Shown: piece after piece, positions 51,929 to 63,035 of the stretch
Position numbering within the stretch: position 1 is the first letter of the stretch
How the letters are laid out: every line of letters starts with the position of its first letter
Assembly: GCA_963575745.1 (NCBI GenBank)
Contig: CAUYUJ010015686.1
Span: 35,789 to 99,788, forward strand
DNA length: 64,000 bases
Direction of reading: 5' to 3'
Source: Prorocentrum cordatum
Taxonomy: Eukaryota > Sar > Dinophyceae > Prorocentrales > Prorocentraceae
Notes under the pieces: model-generated
Told to the model about the DNA's origin: nothing
Seen by the model: the letters and a program-made list of their open reading frames with translations, nothing else
Database searches by the model: none
Program-made: the position numbers and the translations under genes

Positions 51929-52473
51929 TCAGTCCGACCCCTGCACTCCAGGAGGACTATGCGTGCTCACGGGTCTGCTCCTGACCAGGCCTTTAATCAT
52001 GGTGGCAGTTTTTCCTTGGTGAGCTTCAAAAGGGCCTTGTGGCCCCCACTGTGGCTGTTGCTGGACGGGGCACAGGGGGCACGAAACTTCTTGGAGGCCC
52101 GAACCCGCCAACACCCGCACCGCCGACACCAGAGGACCCCGCGACAAATGGCGAGATGGGGTCGGCGGCTGGGATGGAGGGCGGTCCGTCGCCTTCCGTC
52201 AATTCAAGACTTGGCACTACTGCCCCACTGGGGCCTCCACTCCCTGGGGCCGTGCCACTAGTTGGGCCAGGACATCGGGTGCGGAGCCACCTGGCGCATG
52301 ACCTCCTGTGGGTCTGCTTCCCACAGCTCGAGCAAGAAACTTGCGTCTCGCTGACGTGGGGCCAGTGGGGGGTGTGAGAGAGCAGATGCTGCAGGGCACG
52401 TTCGCTCTGCTCGCGTGTGCGAGCTCTCTTGCATTATGCGCTCTCTTCTGCAACTGGAAAATGGGTCCACCAC
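51929..52473 (-). pseudogene. LINE 2, C-terminal region with CxxC
   Basis: Downstream of the RNase H on the minus strand. Text such as LLELWEADPQEVMRQV (52258-52473) and VSCPLCPVQQQPQWGPQGPF then EAHQGKTATMIKGL (51929-52147) suggests a CxxC..H metal-binding tail in the usual place. Frames differ from the RNase H frame. Confidence 0.45.
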
Positions 52474-52907
52474 AACATTTGGACCGCTGCCAGTCGTCCT
52501 CTGATGTGTTCGCTGAGGGTGTCGAGGGCCAACACTCTCTGCGCTAGGTCAGCGGGCGCAGCAGCTTGGGCAGCGGCTTCGCTTGCGAACCGATCTGCCT
52601 GGTCATTGACATACAGGGCCCATTCGGGGAAACGGGCGCGCACCTCGGGGTGGGTCGCCTGACTCTTGACCTTGAGGTAGCTCAGATGCCCCTCACGGGT
52701 CCCCAAGACGCGCCAATAGTCAAACCAGAGCCGCCTATTAGTGGCCGGTCTCCTACTGTGCCCTTTGTAGTGGCCCTTGATTAGATGCGCTGAGTCTGTA
52801 ACCACCAAGAGGTCCCCTTTGGTGTGACGGAGGGGCTCTATGGCCCCTTTGAGTTCGGCTCTATTTATAGTCTCGGCCCCATACGGCATTCCCTTGGAGA
52901 GTGCCAA
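52434..52907 (-). pseudogene. LINE 2 RNase H (second part)
   Basis: Frame with INRAELKGAIEPLRH (catalytic Glu), LLVVTDSAHLIKGHYKGHS (second Asp), NRRLWFDYWRVL, YLKVKSQATHPEV (the conserved K-V-x-x-H position, His displaced) and YVNDQADRFASEAA (last Asp). The first Asp (VDGSGGAF) is in the upstream frame; the two frames overlap at about 52861-52907, where a single frameshift separates them. All four acidic residues are still present. Confidence 0.75.
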
Positions 52908-54999
52908 GGGGAACTAAACCTGGACTCCAAACTCCTGCGCCCCATCCTGCTCGCCTGAGGCGGGGATCGGCCGAGAAAGCACCCCCTGAGCCATCCACGG
53001 AGCCGAGGTGCCAGCCGCCCCTCGCCTCGGGAGGGTCCAGGAAAGCGCCCGTCCCATGCAGGACGGGGTGCCCAGGCGTCAGCTCTTCTACTGCTCTCAG
53101 GGCTAACTCAGTTGGGACCAGTCCGCGGAGCCAAAGGCAGTCGGGTTGATTGCCCCCCCGGGCGAGGTCTCGGAGGTCTCGCGTGGCTTCGATGAGGGAG
53201 TAGTCGACTTGCGCGAGGAGGGGGCGCCCCCAGAACTTGTGCCAATCGTCGCAATGGTGGTCGCCGTACAGTGGGCAGGTGGCCTCCCCTGTGAGGCCTG
53301 CCTCGCAGCGTCGCCTTGGGCTCCAGGCGGCAACGCTGCCGACTGCCTTGAGTGCCTTCGCGAGGCTGGCTTGGCCACCTCGGTAGAGGCGTTCGATCTG
53401 CCAGCGCGAGCCCTTGATGTCTACTCCTCCCTGGCATCCTCCTGCTGCATGTCCTCCCTGAGCTCCTCCCCATGCCTTGTGATGAAGGAGCTGCTGAAAC
53501 CTGCGGAGAAAGTAATCCTGCACCTCGTACTTCTCTGGGCCGACTGGGAAAGCTTCACCTGTGGGTCCTGTCCAGGACCACGCTGTGCCCTGGCTCCACC
53601 CGATGTCCAGGAGGGCCCCGATGACTGCACTGAGGTGGCTGACTACATTATTCCACCGCCAGGGTCGCTGGAGCTCCTCAACGACTTTCGGCCAGGCTGC
53701 TGCGACGCCGCTCCTGAGGCGGGGCTCCGCCGCCACCAGCTCGAACCATGTCTCGATCAAACGGAGCCGCAAAAAGATAGCGGGGTCGATGGCGTCGGGC
53801 GGCAGCTTGGCTTGGTGGAGCCCTTCTGTGAGGCAGCTCCCTGACTTGCTGGCGCCTGGCGATGCCCCCGCCGCCCTCCTGTGACGGGCGAGCTCGGCAG
53901 GGGCAACGCCGTGACCTTCGAGGCCCAAATGAAGCTGCGGTTGGGCGCCTGCACGGTAGAGTCGATGGGCGTTCTTGGTGGCCCTGAGGAGCCTCTTGAT
54001 ATTGTGGTGCCTTTTGAACCCCAAACGCTGCCGAGCTCCCCGAACCTCGAGGAGCCTTCTTTTTCCCGCGGTCGCGTCCAAGCCGAGGTCCCCGGTGCCC
54101 AACTTGGTTTGTAGAGGAACGCCTTTTTCCTGACAGCGCTGGAGAAGCTGATGTCCGATTCCGTCGCCGTTCCCGAGGAGGGTGGATTTGGGGGAGAGCC
54201 TGCGCCCAAGATCTGCCAGCCCAGCTTTGAGGAACTTCATGGCCTCGGGGAAATCCTCGATGAGGGACCTGCTGGAGCCCACCATGCGCGCGCGTAGATC
54301 ATCGACCCATGTACAGGTAGAAAAGCGCGGGAAGCGGTGATGTGCCTGGTGCAGGAGGTCGTGCAGCAGGGCCCTCGTCCAGGCGACACTCTGTCCACAC
54401 CCCGCTAGGATACTTCGCTGGGGAATGATTGGATCGCTGACCCCCATTTCTGTAGTGAGGAAACGAACTGCCAGGCGGGTCATCATCCCGAGGCTGAGGC
54501 AGATCACGGGGTACCCCATTTCCTTTGCTTTCCTGGCTAGGGTGGGGGTGTGGATAATGCCATGGAACTTCTCTATGTCCAGCAGCCCTTCGGCGATCTT
54601 GATCTGGAGCTCTGTCCCGATCTCGGCAAAAAGTTCTGATAGGATCCCTGCTCGCAGGCAGCTGGGCCCTTTGATTGCTGCATCCCAATGTCCTGCCTTC
54701 TCCACCTCCCACTTGCTGATCTTCCCCCTCCTGAGGCGCATGAGCAGGCGGTAGAGGGATGTGGTGAGGGTGATCGGCCTGTCCGCCGTCACTGACTTCG
54801 CTTTCCTCACTTGAGCAAAGGGGTGGCCAAACATCAAATCAAACAAGCGTCCCGAACTCAGGTGTAGCGCTGGCATGGTTCCGCATCGAATTCCGTGGGG
54901 TATTGAACTTGCGGAGCAGTTCTGCGACAGGACCGACCCCGTCGAGTCTTCCTGACGTATCTCTGCAAGCAGAGTTTGTCGCGCTGCTACGCTGCGCAT
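52861..54999 (-). pseudogene. LINE 2 reverse transcriptase and start of RNase H
   Basis: A 712-codon open frame. RT motifs in order: RPITLTTSLYRLLMRLRR (lead-in), LLDIEKFHGIIH (first catalytic Asp), RSILAGCGQSVAWTRALLHD (template block), STCTWVDDLRARM (catalytic VDD, near 54295-54306), a thumb/connection region (KRRLLEVRGARQRLGFKRHH), then TCPLYGDHHCDDWHKFWG, a CPxC-type block, and VDGSGGAFSADPRLRRAGW, the first RNase H Asp. The first 40 residues or so look out of frame (KFNTPRNSMRNHASATPEF reads better in another frame near 54880), so the element probably starts there, a typical 5' truncation. Almost intact apart from the RNase H frameshift; perhaps recently active. Confidence 0.8.
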
Positions 55000-55440
55000 G
55001 CGGGTAGTCTCTATTTTTTCCGAAAGACACGATGATGGGGAATTCTGCGCGTTTTGCTCGACATTGCACTGCGTTGGCCACGGCGGATCATAACGTGGTT
55101 CGCATCAAACCCAAGCTGCCTTCATTGTCAAAGCTATGTTCATTTGCAGGACAACCATCCAAATACTTGAACTACAGATATAAAGATTTTGGAGGGTCCA
55201 TTGCGACGCTAGGGAACCGCAGGGGATCCGAACACGCCTGAGTTTCCCAGGGCGCGCATGACGAAGTTTATGGGGCAGCCTGTTCGTCTCTTGCGCTAGG
55301 TATGAAATATGATATCCTGTATGCGTCTAGAAAACAACATTCCCTAACCTAGGGGTAATTTTCTCACGACCAACTGTTTCGTTAGAATCTGCTCGGAACT
55401 AATTCTGGCACGGTGTTAATAGAATGGTGCTCCCAATATA
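55000..55440. other. No gene or repeat recognised
   Basis: A moderately A+T-rich spacer between LINE 2 and the G-rich block. Confidence 0.4.
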
Positions 55441-55459
55441 TTGGCGCATTGGGTGCTCA

Positions 55460-55965
55460 CGGGGGGGGGTCCTCAAGGGGGTCCCCAGGGGGGGGGTCCA
55501 AGGGTCCGGGTGGGGGTTCCCGTAGGGGGGGTCGCGGGGGTGGTCGCGACCTCCACCCCAGGCGGCCCCTCCCGTGGAAAGGGTTGGTCTCTGTCGGCAG
55601 CGGAGCTCTGCAGGACCCGTACCAGGGCCCTGGCCCCGGCCCCAACTTCGGCCCCAGCCCTGGCCCCAGCCCGGGTCCCAGTCCCGGCCCCAGCCCTGGC
55701 CCCTGCCGAGGGCCCCAACCCGGGCCCAGCCCAGGCCCCGGCCCTGGCTGCAGCCTCGGTCCCAGCCTCGGCCCCAGCCCTGGCCCGCCCCAGAGGAGAC
55801 AGACCGCTCTCCTCCTCCTTCTCCTCCCCCTTGATCCTGAAGCCTTCATGGAAGTCCTCCTCTTCCTCCTCCTCCTCCTCTTTCTCCTCCTCCTCTTCCT
55901 CCTCCTCCCCCCCTCATTCTCCTCCTCCTCCTCCTCATCATCATTCACCTCCTCAGGCCTCCACC
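55460..55965. repeat. G-runs, CCCTGGCCCCAGC minisatellite and TCC tract
   Basis: GGGGGG runs (55460-55550), an imperfect GGCCCCAGCCCTGGCCCC array (55620-55790), then TCC-rich 55800-55955. All long frames here are repeat artefacts. Confidence 0.85.
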
Positions 55966-56955
55966 GCCCGACCCATGTCCCGAGCCTGTGGCAAGATCAT
56001 CAGCTCGTCGTTGTCGTTGTCGTCGTGGTCGTCGTGGTCGTCCGTCTGGGTCGGCGGCACCGGCCGTAAGGCCTTCGCAATCAATTGAAAAGCCATTGGA
56101 CTTTCGCAACTTTCGCATGTGTTCGAAGAACGACTGCGGTGAAATTCCTTACAAGGACACGAATTGTGGAAAGGATCTCGATGTGCGCAAGCGGAGACGT
56201 GCGCGTGTGGCCCACATGGTATCAGTTGCCACGCTTAGCGTGCGCGCGATGTTTGCTAGCCGTCCTCGACATGCGCGCGCGGGTGGGCCGCATGGTTTGA
56301 CTTTACAGGATGGCAGCCTTTTGACTCCAAAGAGTGCGCGCACAAATCTGACAGCTTGTTGTTTAAACAACACAGGTTTGATAGTTGATATGCGTTGAAA
56401 TATGATATGGGCAGCATCGTATTTTCTCAGAGGGAGCACACAGAGCAAGTACATCTTGCATGACAGCTGAATACGATGTCATAGGATGAGGGGGGCAATA
56501 CCAAGTAAACACCTCTCTGTGCAAACGCTACTTGCGAACAATGACAGATCTGGAACTTTACGGACTCTCATCTGGGTGCGGGCAAACAATTGCTGATGTT
56601 TCATGCGCTGGGATGAGGCAGCAAGGGAGAGGTGGGGCCGGCAGAAGAGCCGGAGAAGAAAGCGGGCCATTCGATGCCAAAAGGCAAGGCCCCTCCTGGC
56701 ACTCCGAAGTGGATTTATCTGAGGGCCCGCAGACCTCCAGTGAGGCGGCGCTCCCCCGCATCCAAGCCTCGTTGGGCAACACCGTCGATTTCTCATGAAA
56801 GGTTAGGGTACTGGAGAGAGGCTCTTGGATATGTTCCACTGTCGGATCCCGCGACCTCTGGGGACCTCCACGAGACTCGGGGCTGTCAAAAAAGCGGCGC
56901 GGGTGAAGAGCTGGACCCGGGGAAAGCCTGCGGTATACGACCCGTTTCAATCACG
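55966..56955. other. No supported gene
   Basis: A GTCGTC-type run at 56008-56045, then ordinary sequence. No frame shows convincing coding character. Confidence 0.4.
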
Positions 56956-56959
56956 ACCA

Positions 56960-57110
56960 CCTTCCTGGGGGAAAACAAAAGATACCGATGCCGCTAACTC
57001 CCTGACCTCCCCCTGGCGACCGTTCTGACCAGACTGTCGAGGAGGATCCGGCCGTGGCGGCGAAGGCTCTCCAAGACCGGCAGCGATATCGGTATCTTCT
57101 CCTCCTCTGT
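56960..57110. mobile_element. Fold-back element with GATACCGATxCCGCT ends, copy 1
   Basis: AAAGATACCGATGCCGCTAA on the left and, reversed, AAGATACCGATATCGCTGCC on the right. It resembles the element at 61.4 kb. Confidence 0.5.
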
Positions 57111-57374
57111 TTTTCCTCATGACCACCCGGGGCCGTCTGGCAATCTGGGCCGTGCCTTCGGGACAGCAGTCGCCAAACGCTGCGGCAGTCTCTCCGCCGG
57201 GCCAAGGGACTGGGCCTTGGCAGGCTCGGCGGCGGTGGGTGCACACCCTCTCCCAAAGCTCCGCGCCTTGCAGAGCCCGCCCTCGGTGAACTCGATGCCA
57301 GAGCAGAGCAACGTGCCGAGGCAGAGGATCTGGTGCGGGCCGGGGCAGAGGAGACGGAGGGGGTGAAGTGGGAC

Positions 57375-57522
57375 TAGGTCGGGCATGTCCCCCTACAGGC
57401 GGATGTTGGGCAAAACAATACCCGACACATAATTTCAACTCATCAAAAATAACAGAAAAATAGTCCCCAGACTATCTTTTGACTGTTTTTGACTATTCCT
57501 CCTGTAGAGGGACAGGCCCGAC
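57375..57522. mobile_element. MITE family M1, copy 2
   Basis: Left TAGGTCGGGCATGTCCCCCT then ACAGGCGG; right, reversed, GTCGGGCCTGTCCCTCTACA then GGAGGAAT. A+T-rich interior. No clear duplication; the outermost right bases have diverged. Confidence 0.7.
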
Positions 57523-58194
57523 ACAAAAGTAGGATGAGGATGAGGAGGAGAAACAGAAGACGCAGAGGGAAGGTCGCAGCATGACCAGGAGCAGGAGGCG
57601 TAGCGTTGGGACATGAGGAAGTCCAGGAGGGAGGGAGGAGGGCGAGAATGGAGGGGCAAGGAAGGAGAAGAGATGTGCAGCAGGGAGGGGGGAGAGAGAG
57701 AGAGAGAGAAGAGGTAAATGGGCGGGGAAGGGAGGATGAGACGGAGAACCAGACTTCAAAATCAGACCCATGATGCACCAGCGATGCTGCGACGCACCAT
57801 CCCGTCCCAAGTACGTACTCCTCCCTCCCTACGATCCGACGCTGCAGAACAATGGCAAAATCGCAAAAAAAAAAAAACACTGGAGCTCCAAACCACGTCT
57901 TTCTGCTGCTTTTTTCCAGCCGGATCGATCTGTGAGGGTCCCCCAACACGAAACAAGGCGGAAACGCCGGTTGCAAACAAAATTGCAACGCCAGGATCTC
58001 AGGGCCAGCCCATACAGTGGAGGCGAGTCCACAAGGAACCCCGCCCTGAGACCCCAGGACGTCCCTGACTTTGGTGTGGGAACGCCATGCTTTTTGTAGC
58101 AGAGCCATCGAACCTCAAGAAACCCAGGGCACCCTGGAGGCAAGCAGGGCGTTTCCTGGCATGGGTTGAGCAGGGACCGACCGTCCACGACATT

Positions 58195-58371
58195 CCTATA
58201 GTCCTACCACGAAATGTTCTTAGAACCCAAGAATGTTCTAAGAACAAAAACAATGCTTTTAGACCATAAACCCGATGTGATAAAACAAGATAATATCAAC
58301 CAGAAATGTTCTAAGAACATTTCGTGGAAACCACAAACGGTTATTAGAACATTGTTTGGTAGGGCTATAGG
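58195..58371. mobile_element. MITE with CCTATAGxCCTACCA ends, flanked by a duplicated segment
   Basis: Left CCTATAGTCCTACCACGAAA, right (reversed) CCTATAGCCCTACCAAACAA, with internal GAAATGTTCTTAGAAC / GTTCTAAGAACATTTC complementarity. The segment GGAGGCAAGCAGGGCGTTTC (then CTGGCATGGG) occurs on both sides (58136 and 58379). Confidence 0.6.
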
Positions 58372-58812
58372 CGAGCCAGGAGGCAAGCAGGGCGTTTCCT
58401 GGCATGGGCCTCCACTGTGCAGACACGCTGCTTCACAGCGCGGGACGCCCCCTTGGAAAGGACGAGCGCCTCGTGGGCCCACTCTTCGGGAGGGAGCTCC
58501 GCTCTGAAAGAAGCCCCCCCTGCGCCCTTCGAGCCACAAGGAGTGTGAGGAGGAGGGGTCATGCAGAGGGAGACAGGGAAGCACCAACAAATGGACACAG
58601 ATCCCAGGATTCCTGATATCTTCCCCATTTTCTGGAGCTTCGTCTCCCTCCCCCACTTCCCGTACTTTCACACATCTTCCTGGGAATCGGCAATTCTGTA
58701 TGTCTGTATTTTCCCTCTGGATCATGAGTCATGCCAACTCCACTGGACTTGTCGGCGTGTGAAGCTACAGTCCCCGCCCGCGGCAGCCCGCCCCAGCCAG
58801 TTCGGGGAGGGA

Positions 58813-59262
58813 TCTAGTCGTAGGTCGGGCATGCCCTCCTTCAGGCGGATCAAACAAGAGTCACAACACAAATAAGCCTGGCGAAGGATTCAACCATATG
58901 CAATTGTGAGAACCGCATTTGTAAGCACCGTCTTCGGTGTAGCTCCCCGTGGGGCCGCGAAACGTGTGAGGGGTGTGCCGAAACGTGTGTGTGTGTGTGT
59001 GTGCGTGACGCATGCGGGCTGCGCCACTGGGACCTTCGATGGAGCTCCTATGGGGCCACGAAACGTGTGAGGGGTGTACCGAAATGGGTGTACGTGACGC
59101 ATGCGGGCTGCGCCACTGGGACCTTCGGTGGAGCTCGCTATGGGGCCACGAAACGTGTGAAGGGTGTGCCGAAATGGGTGTGCGTGACGCATCCGGGCTG
59201 CGCCACTGGGACCTTCGGTGGAGCTCCCCATGGGGCCACGAAACGTGTGAGGGGGTGTGCCA

Positions 59263-59335
<73 letters not shown>

Positions 59336-60101
59336 ACGCATGCGGGCTTCGCTACTGGGACCTACGGAGGAGCTCCCTACGGGGCCATAAAACGTGTGAT
59401 GGGTGTGCCGATATGGGTGTGCGTGACGCATGCAGGCTGCGCCACTGGGACCTTCGGTGGAGCTCCCTTGGGGGCTACGAAACGTGTGTGAGATGTGGGT
59501 GTACCGAAATGGGTGTGCGTGACGCATGCGGGCTGCGCCACTGGGACCTTCGGAGAAACTCCTTATGTGGCCACGAAACGTGTGAGGGGGTGTGCCAAAA
59601 CGTGTGTGTGTGTGTGTATGTGTGTGTGTGCGTGCGTGCGTGCGTGCGTGCGTGACGCATGCGGGCTGCGCTACTGGGACCTACGGTGGAGCTCCCTATA
59701 GGGCAACAAAACGTGTGAGGGGTGTGCCAAGATTGGTGTGACGACGACGATGGTGGTGATGATGACGGTGACGATGACGATGACGAAGATGATGGTGATG
59801 ATGATGATGACGATGACGATGTCGATGATGATGATGATGATGCTGATGATGATGATAATGATGATGGTGATGATGATGAGGATGAGGATGAGCATGATGA
59901 TGATGCTGCTGCTGATGATGATGAGAAGTGGAAGGAGGGGGCAGCGGAAGGAAGGAGACGCGGGGCGATGTCTCTTCGAAACGAGGTCCCAACACCACAG
60001 GAGGGTTGGGAACACAGAGCACGAAAATCGTCACCAGAGTATGTTTACCCAATGCTGAATATTCCTCCTGTAAAGGGACATGCCCGGCTTAAGTCTAGTC
60101 G
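58813..60101. mobile_element. MITE family M1, large member (1273 bp) enclosing repeat X copy B
   Basis: The element 58821-60093 begins TAGGTCGGGCATGCCCTCCT and ends (reversed) CTTAAGCCGGGCATGTCCCT. It is flanked by perfect 8-bp repeats TCTAGTCG (58813-58820 and 60094-60101). Nearly the whole interior is composite repeat X. No transposase is encoded. Confidence 0.75.
58872..60020 (+). repeat. Composite repeat X, copy B
   Basis: AGCCTGGCGAAGGATTCAAC, CAATTGTGAG, then about eight units of GTGACGCATGCGGGCTGCGC + CACTGGGACCTTCGGTGGAG + CTCCCTATGGGGCCACGAAA + CGTGTGAGGGGTGTGCCGAA, split by (GT)n runs at 59263-59331 and 59602-59640. A (GAT)n run follows (59738-59915), then a GA-rich part and GACGCGGGGCGATGTCTCTT with CGAAACGAGGTCCCAACACC. 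Hypothetical proteins of the RDACGLRHWDLRWSS type come from this repeat. Confidence 0.8.
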
Positions 60102-60149
60102 TTGGACATGGCGGACTCACCTGCACCATGAATGCATCCCGTCGCATCG

Positions 60150-60365
60150 ACTGTCACAAGCGGGTCGCGATACATCCGACGCAGACCAACAGGGCCACAA
60201 GGCTGCCGAAGATGGTTTCGAGACGGCCCAGAACGTCAACAAAACAGCCCAAGAGAACCCCAAGAGGGTGCCCAAGAAAGCTTCAGGAAGACGCACAAAC
60301 CATTGATTGCCGTACGGTGTTCTACATTTTGATAGATTCGCCTTTTCGAGTTCAGGGTGTCTAAG
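60150..60365. repeat. CCCAAGAGAACCCC short array with core Y copy
   Basis: Core at about 60299-60362: CCATTGATTGCCGTACGGTG .. AGATTCGCCTTTTCG. It follows the usual CAAGAGAACCCCAAGAGGG lead-in. Confidence 0.55.
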
Positions 60366-61370
60366 ACAACCTGGGTTTTTTGTTGACAGAATTGGCGGGC
60401 AAGAGAAGGTTGTTTAATGTTTCGACATGGGCGCGCGTGTGGCCATTGACAGAGTGGACATCAGCCTACGGGTCTCTGAAGATGTCAGCGAGCACGCGCT
60501 CAGAATTCTGGTAGGCAATCTGATGTTCAACGGCACTGGTTCTTGACAACTGTCAACGTGCTACGTACTGCAATTCTTCAAAACGGAACTGTGTTCTCAA
60601 GATGAGAGGAGATTGGCATGCGCGCGCAGCGGCGCTTGCCCGTGCCCCGCATCTTGGCTTTTGCAAGGGGTTCCTACGACAGACACTTTCTAGATCAACA
60701 CATGTGCACCGCAACAATGGTTGCTTGAGATGGTGTGGGATCGCTAACGGCCTGGATGGGATGGCTGGATAAAATGAACGATCGTGCATTATAAAACATA
60801 AAACAGATACGCGGAGGGGTGATTACCGATGAGTCTGGCGTCGGCACGAGGAGCAGAGCAGAGCAGAGAGAATAACCCGCGCGCAAGAGTCCACGTGAGG
60901 GGACTAGATGGGGTGGACGCCGGAGCACCACAGGAACCATTACATGTGCATTGTGGTGGTGAAACGCTGGAAATTTGAAGTTCTGGCAATGGACTAGAAC
61001 CCAGCCTCAAAGCGCTCCCCCTAAGCAGTTGGACCGATACTGAACCATTCATTCCAGCTTTGCTGTGCACTTCACAGTGTCATCCGCCCACCGAGGTTCA
61101 GGCTGGGCTTGTCGGCGATGTAAAGAGGGATCTTCCTACTTGGGCAAGAACCAATTCTGCTTCGTGGGTGGTTCTTCTGATCCACATATCCCAAGGCTCC
61201 CTGACGGAATCTGCGACCCGGCGGCATGGTGGACGAATGATCATACGCAACAGATGTCTGAGAGTACGCTTGATTCGGGTGTAGACTCTGACTGCTTCTC
61301 GGGAACTGGATCTACGTACGTGGTGAGCTGCATGTGCGTCTGGAACGGCCACCCAGCGAACGGAACAGGC
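60366..61370. other. No supported gene
   Basis: Ordinary mixed-composition sequence. A few frames of 80-130 codons lack recognisable motifs. Confidence 0.4.
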
Positions 61371-61375
61371 ACGGC

Positions 61376-61760
61376 GAGCACGGGCGCCCTAAGTGGGGAG
61401 ACAAAAAGGTACCGATACCGCTACTTCCCAGACCTCTCCCAGGGTGCGATCTGATCAGGATTTCGAAGCGAATCCGATTATGGCGACGAGGGCATCCGAG
61501 GAGGTCCAAAAAGGGGAGAACGAGGAAAGGGTAGCGGTATGGGTACGGGTGCCCAGCGAGCAGAACCCCAGAAATGCCAGCCAGCGCAACGAGCGGCCAC
61601 CAGGCGGGCACAAGCGCCCATCAGGCGAAAACCCGGAATTACGGGCATGGGCGCCCACAGGGCGAACATCCAGACATGGCAACCAACACACCAAACGAAC
61701 CCGATGCGGACACAGGCGCCCGCCGAGCGAAAACCCAGAAGCGCGAGCCAATAGCTATCA
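61376..61760. repeat. Fold-back element copy 2 and short GCGCCCxxCAGGCGAA repeats
   Basis: GGTACCGATACCGCTACTTC (61408) pairs with GGTAGCGGTATGGGTACGGG (61530). 61545-61750 then holds imperfect units of CACAGGCGCCCGCCGAGCGA plus AAACCCAGAA. Confidence 0.5.
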
Positions 61761-61764
61761 TCAA

Positions 61765-63035
61765 ATTAGCCTGGCGAAGGGCCCAACCAGACGTATTGTG
61801 AATACCGCAATTGTGGGTATCGGATTCGGTGGAGCTCCCTATGGACCACGAAGCGCTGCACTGGGTGGGGGAGACGCAGTCGAAGTTTGCCACTGGGGCG
61901 TTCGGTGGAGCTCCCTTTAGGCCGCGAAACGCTGCAGTGGGTGGGGAAGACGCATGCGGACTTTGCCACTGGGGCCTTCTTTGGAGCCCCCAAGTGGGCC
62001 ACGAAACTTTGTGCTGGGTGGGGGAGACGCATGCGGATTTTGTCACTGAGGCCTTCGGCGGAGCTCCCCATGGGCCACGAAACGTTGTACTGGGTGGAGG
62101 AGACGCATGCGGGCGGTCCCATTGGGACCTTCGGTGCGGCTCCCAAAAAGGGCCACGAAACGCTGTACTGGGTGTGCGGGACACACGAGGGTGGTCCCAC
62201 TGCGACCTTCGGTAGGGCTCCCAATGGGGCCACGAAACGTTGTACAGGGTGGGGGCGACGCATGCGGACGGTCCCAGTGGGACCTTCGGTGGGGCTCCCT
62301 ATGGGGCCACGAAACGCTGTACTGGGTGTGCGGGACGCATGCGGGCAGTCCCACTGGGAGTTTCGGTGGGGTTCTTCATGGGCCCACGACGCGCTGTACT
62401 GGGTGTGCGGGACGCATGCGGGCGGGCCCTCTGGGGCCGTCGGTGGGGCTCCCTTTGGGGCCACGGAGCGCTGTACTAGGTGGTGAGTGACGCATGCGGG
62501 AGGTCCCATGCCGTCGGTGGGGCTCCCTATGGGGCCACGAAACGCTGTGCCGGGTGGTGCGTTACGCATGCGGGCGGTCCTCCTGGGGCCGTCTGTGGAG
62601 CTCCCTATGGGCCACGACACGCTGTACTGGGTGGTGCGTGACGCATGCGTGCGGTCCCACTGGGACCTTCGGTAGAGCTCCCAACGGGGCCACGAAGCGC
62701 TGTACTGGGTGGTGCGTTACGCATGCGGGCGGTCCCATTGGGACCTTCGGTGGAGCTCCCTATGGGCATGCGGGCGGTCCACTTGGGCCGTCATTGGAGC
62801 TCCCAATGGGGCCACGAAACGCTGTACAGGGTGGTGCGTGACGCATGCAGGCGGTCCCATTAGGGCTTTCAACGGAGCTCTCTATGGGACCACGAAACGT
62901 GTGAGGGGTGTACTGAAACGGGTGATGATGATGAATGTGATGGAGGAGGGGGAGGAGGGAGGAAGGGAGGAGGAGAGGAGTGACGCGGGGCGCTGTCACC
63001 TCGAAACGGGGACCCAACACCACGGGATGGTTTGC
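61765..63035 (+). repeat. Composite repeat X, copy C
   Basis: AGCCTGGCGAAGGGCCCAAC, CAATTGTGGGTATCGG, about thirteen units of about 82 bp (GACGCATGCGGGCGGTCCCA, CTGGGACCTTCGGTGGAGCT, GGGGCCACGAAACGCTGTAC, TGGGTGGTGCGT), a short GATGATGATG run, a GGAGGAGG part and GACGCGGGGCGCTGTCACCT with CGAAACGGGGACCCAACACC. Unlike copy B it is not enclosed by M1 ends. Confidence 0.8.

Noticed and set aside
49331-51984. Long frames across 49.3-52.0 kb on both strands, some crossing the N gap
   Set aside because: They are translations of the 375-bp satellite, the CCGAACCG array, the N run and the TCC microsatellite.
58989-59655. Cys/Trp-rich proteins of the RDACGLRHWDLRWSS type
   Set aside because: They are direct translations of the 80-90-bp minisatellite, present in several frames and both strands.
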